DNA of 64,000 nt. Source: Thermococcus thioreducens (GTDB lineage Archaea; Methanobacteriota_B; Thermococci; Thermococcales; Thermococcaceae). Made by a program: the position numbers and the translations under genes. The stretch covers positions 1,116,001-1,180,000 of the forward strand of contig NZ_CP015105.1 of NCBI RefSeq assembly GCF_002214545.1, given 5' to 3'. Positions 62,585 through 64,000 of this stretch are shown here, one piece after another (position 1 is the first letter of the stretch; the number at the start of each line of letters is the position of its first letter). Under the pieces are notes generated by a model, which saw nothing but the letters and a program-made list of their open reading frames with translations, was not told the DNA's origin and made no database searches.

Positions 62585-63424
62585 ATGACGAGGACGCAGC
62601 TGATAAAGCCCCGCATCAGGGAGATGATCTCAGGGGAGCTCCCGGAGGGGCTCGTGAAGATGCTCCCAAAACACTGGGTTCGGATAGGGGACGTGCTGAT
62701 TATTCCCATCCGTCCCGAGCTTGAACCCTACAAGCACCGCATAGCGGAGGTATACGCGGAAGTTCTCGGCGCCAAGACCGTTCTCAGGAAGGGGCGCATA
62801 GGCGGCGAGTTCAGGGAGACCAACTATGAGATACTTTACGGAAACGATACAGTGACGATCCACATAGAGAACGGGATCAGGTACAAGCTCGACGTGGCAA
62901 GGATAATGTTCTCTCCGGCCAACGTCAAGGAGCGCGTTAGAATGGCAGAGGTCGCGAAGCCCGGGGAACTTGTGGTGGACATGTTCGCGGGAATCGGACA
63001 CCTGAGCCTGCCGATGGCCGTCCACGGGAAGGCGAGGGTCATAGCAATAGAGAAGAGCCCCTACACCTTCAGGTTTCTAGTCGAGAATATCGAGCTCAAC
63101 AAAGTCCAGGACAGGATGACGGCCTACAACATCGACAACCGCGACTTCCCCGGAGAGAACATAGCCGACAGGATTCTGATGGGCTACGTTGTTACAACCC
63201 ACGAGTTCATCCCCAAGGCTCTCAGCATAGCCAAGGACGAAGCGATAATCCACTACCACAACACCGTGCCCGAGAGGCTGATGCCGGATGAGCCTTTCAG
63301 GACGTTCCGGAACATAGCCCGGGAGCACGGCTATGAGGCTGAAAAGCTCAACGAGCTGGTCATCAAGCGCTACGCTCCCGGTGTCTGGCACGTCGTCGTT
63401 GACGTGAGGGTTTTTAAAAAATAA
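62585..63424 (+). CDS. taw2: Taw2/TYW2 tRNA wybutosine aminocarboxypropyltransferase
   Basis: A 279-residue Trm5/TYW2-family enzyme. It contains DMFAGIGHLSLPMA for SAM binding and IEKSPYTFRFLVENIELN. RILMGYVVTTHEF follows, where the GY differs from the NLP of Trm5 m1G37 methyltransferases and is typical of Taw2. Taw2 moves an aminocarboxypropyl group from SAM to the tricyclic imG-14 base at position 37 of tRNA-Phe. ATG 62585 is chosen because a TATA element (TTTTTTAAAG, about 62554-62563) lies about 26 bp upstream. An earlier ATG at 62540 would begin before the promoter. Confidence 0.88.
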   Translation: MTRTQLIKPRIREMISGELPEGLVKMLPKHWVRIGDVLIIPIRPELEPYKHRIAEVYAEVLGAKTVLRKGRIGGEFRETNYEILYGNDTVTIHIENGIRYKLDVARIMFSPANVKERVRMAEVAKPGELVVDMFAGIGHLSLPMAVHGKARVIAIEKSPYTFRFLVENIELNKVQDRMTAYNIDNRDFPGENIADRILMGYVVTTHEFIPKALSIAKDEAIIHYHNTVPERLMPDEPFRTFRNIAREHGYEAEKLNELVIKRYAPGVWHVVVDVRVFKK

Positions 63425-63428
63425 GTTC

Positions 63429-63584
63429 CTACCCTCTACGGCCCCACAGGGGTTCCCAGTCATCGCATACGAAGTTCATATGGACAGTTTTCACGTGCCT
63501 TCTGCACATCCCCTGCGTTGGGAAGTACGAATCTATCGCACCGAACCAGCGACAGTTTTTGCAGGCCTTCAGCTCCTCCTTCAT
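63429..63584 (-). CDS. small Cys-rich, probably zinc-binding protein, 51 aa
   Basis: A 51-residue protein with CKNCRWF, GMCRRHVKTVH and FVCDDWEP; the four Cys (with nearby His) are likely to bind zinc. The first start in the frame, at 63620, lies within the TATA region (GGTTTATGTG, about 63617-63628), so ATG 63584 with GGTGG 5 bases upstream is preferred. It converges on taw2 with 4 bp between stops. The function is unknown. Confidence 0.6.
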   Translation of the reverse strand: MKEELKACKNCRWFGAIDSYFPTQGMCRRHVKTVHMNFVCDDWEPLWGRRG

Positions 63585-63756
63585 TCCGTCCACCGGTGCA
63601 TCTTTGAGGGCAGGGCACATAAACCTTTGGACATATCTGCACCGCCGCGAGCAGTGCAGTTAACAAATGAACTTAACTCCATGTCGGGTATGAAACGCTT
63701 CCTTTTGCGAAGACCTTATATCCTTCAAGCCGAAAATCTTTCGAGGTGATTCTGAC

Positions 63757-64000
63757 ATGGCAATGAAAGGATGGTGGGGACGGATTCTCAGGGTTGACCT
63801 GACCAACAACAAAGTTTGGGTGCAGGAGTATTCTCCAGAGGTCGCCAAAAAGTTCATAGGCGGAAGGGGCCTGGCCGCCTGGATTCTCTGGAACGAGGCC
63901 AAGGGCGTTGACCCTCTCGGCCCCGACAACAAGCTCGTGTTCGCTGCCGGGCCTTTTAACGGCCTCCCGACCCCGAGCGGCGGTAAGCTCGTAGTTGCGG
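63757..64000 (+). CDS. aldehyde:ferredoxin oxidoreductase family (FOR-like), 3' end missing
   Basis: The first 81 residues of a tungsten enzyme of the AOR family run off the window's right edge. [32 protein letters not shown] and [15 protein letters not shown] are the N-terminal motifs that hold the tungstopterin. The start resembles formaldehyde:ferredoxin oxidoreductase more than AOR itself, as far as I recall the Pyrococcus sequences. The enzyme needs two pterins and a 4Fe-4S cluster, linking it to moaB, moeA and moaC. GAGGTGAT is 6 bases before ATG; a TATA box (CTTATATCC) lies near 63715. Confidence 0.85.
   Translation, partial: MAMKGWWGRILRVDLTNNKVWVQEYSPEVAKKFIGGRGLAAWILWNEAKGVDPLGPDNKLVFAAGPFNGLPTPSGGKLVVA

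Overview
The window looks like chromosomal DNA of a hyperthermophilic archaeon of the order Thermococcales, most probably Thermococcus. It carries a thermosome subunit, ABCE1, archaeal RtcB with archease, Bud32, deoxyhypusine synthase, TiaS and Taw2. It also carries a tungsten-type aldehyde:ferredoxin oxidoreductase, archaeal TATA boxes (many only about 25 bp before the start codon), GGTGAT/GGAGGTG ribosome binding sites and a CCA-encoding tRNA. Genes are packed tightly on both strands. I found no rRNA, no CRISPR array and no insertion sequence.

Layout. 0-4 kb: cobamide salvage (CobT-like, cut by the left edge; CbiZ), a VapBC pair and pterin cofactor genes moaB-moeA. 4.07-4.28 kb: a three-hairpin H/ACA guide RNA. 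4.3-12 kb: a DUF835 membrane protein, two divergent acyl-adenylate enzymes, an HD phosphohydrolase, an XRE-type regulator, a GNAT acetyltransferase and TiaS. 12-15.4 kb: an accessory patch with an archaeal ATPase, a frameshifted foreign-looking gene and a VapBC pair. 15.4-21.7 kb: deoxyhypusine synthase, a GltD-like flavoprotein, a four-gene operon (Tyr-less SDR, cysteine hydrolase, FAD oxidoreductase, RlmN-like radical SAM) and an MNT/HEPN pair. 21.7-29.6 kb: amidohydrolase, HtpX, thermosome, Bud32, MutS2-like ATPase and MoaC. 29.6-33.6 kb: an ABC transporter with a large NEW3-type surface protein. 33.7-37.7 kb: RtcB, Trm4-like m5C methyltransferase, archease and a third VapBC. 37.7-47.7 kb: PanB, a glycosyltransferase, a DMT transporter, tRNA-Thr(CGU), a PAP2 protein, a HAD protein, an IMPACT protein, an Hrq1/MrfA-type helicase and ABCE1.

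47.8-52.3 kb is the most distinctive block. A DUF4405 membrane protein, two related single-helix/coiled-coil proteins, a secreted cell-wall-binding-repeat protein, a secreted DUF2202 ferritin-like protein and two very small proteins sit with a short winged-helix regulator. Two of its promoters share a 26-bp dyad lying on the predicted start site, and the regulator's own promoter has a half-site at the same place. This suggests one regulated envelope (redox or metal) module.

52.3-64 kb: an AIR-synthase-like protein, an orphan HsdR-N-type nuclease, a DUF364 protein, a class II amidotransferase, a CBS protein, a duplicated metallophosphoesterase, the two-gene cyclic 2,3-diphosphoglycerate pathway, a DUF1931 histone-like protein, an MBL hydrolase, a solo Cas4-like nuclease with a C/D box sRNA just upstream, Taw2, a small Cys-rich protein and the start of a formaldehyde:ferredoxin oxidoreductase-like gene. 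Themes that recur are RNA modification and repair, pterin/tungsten cofactor supply feeding the oxidoreductase, and four toxin-antitoxin modules.
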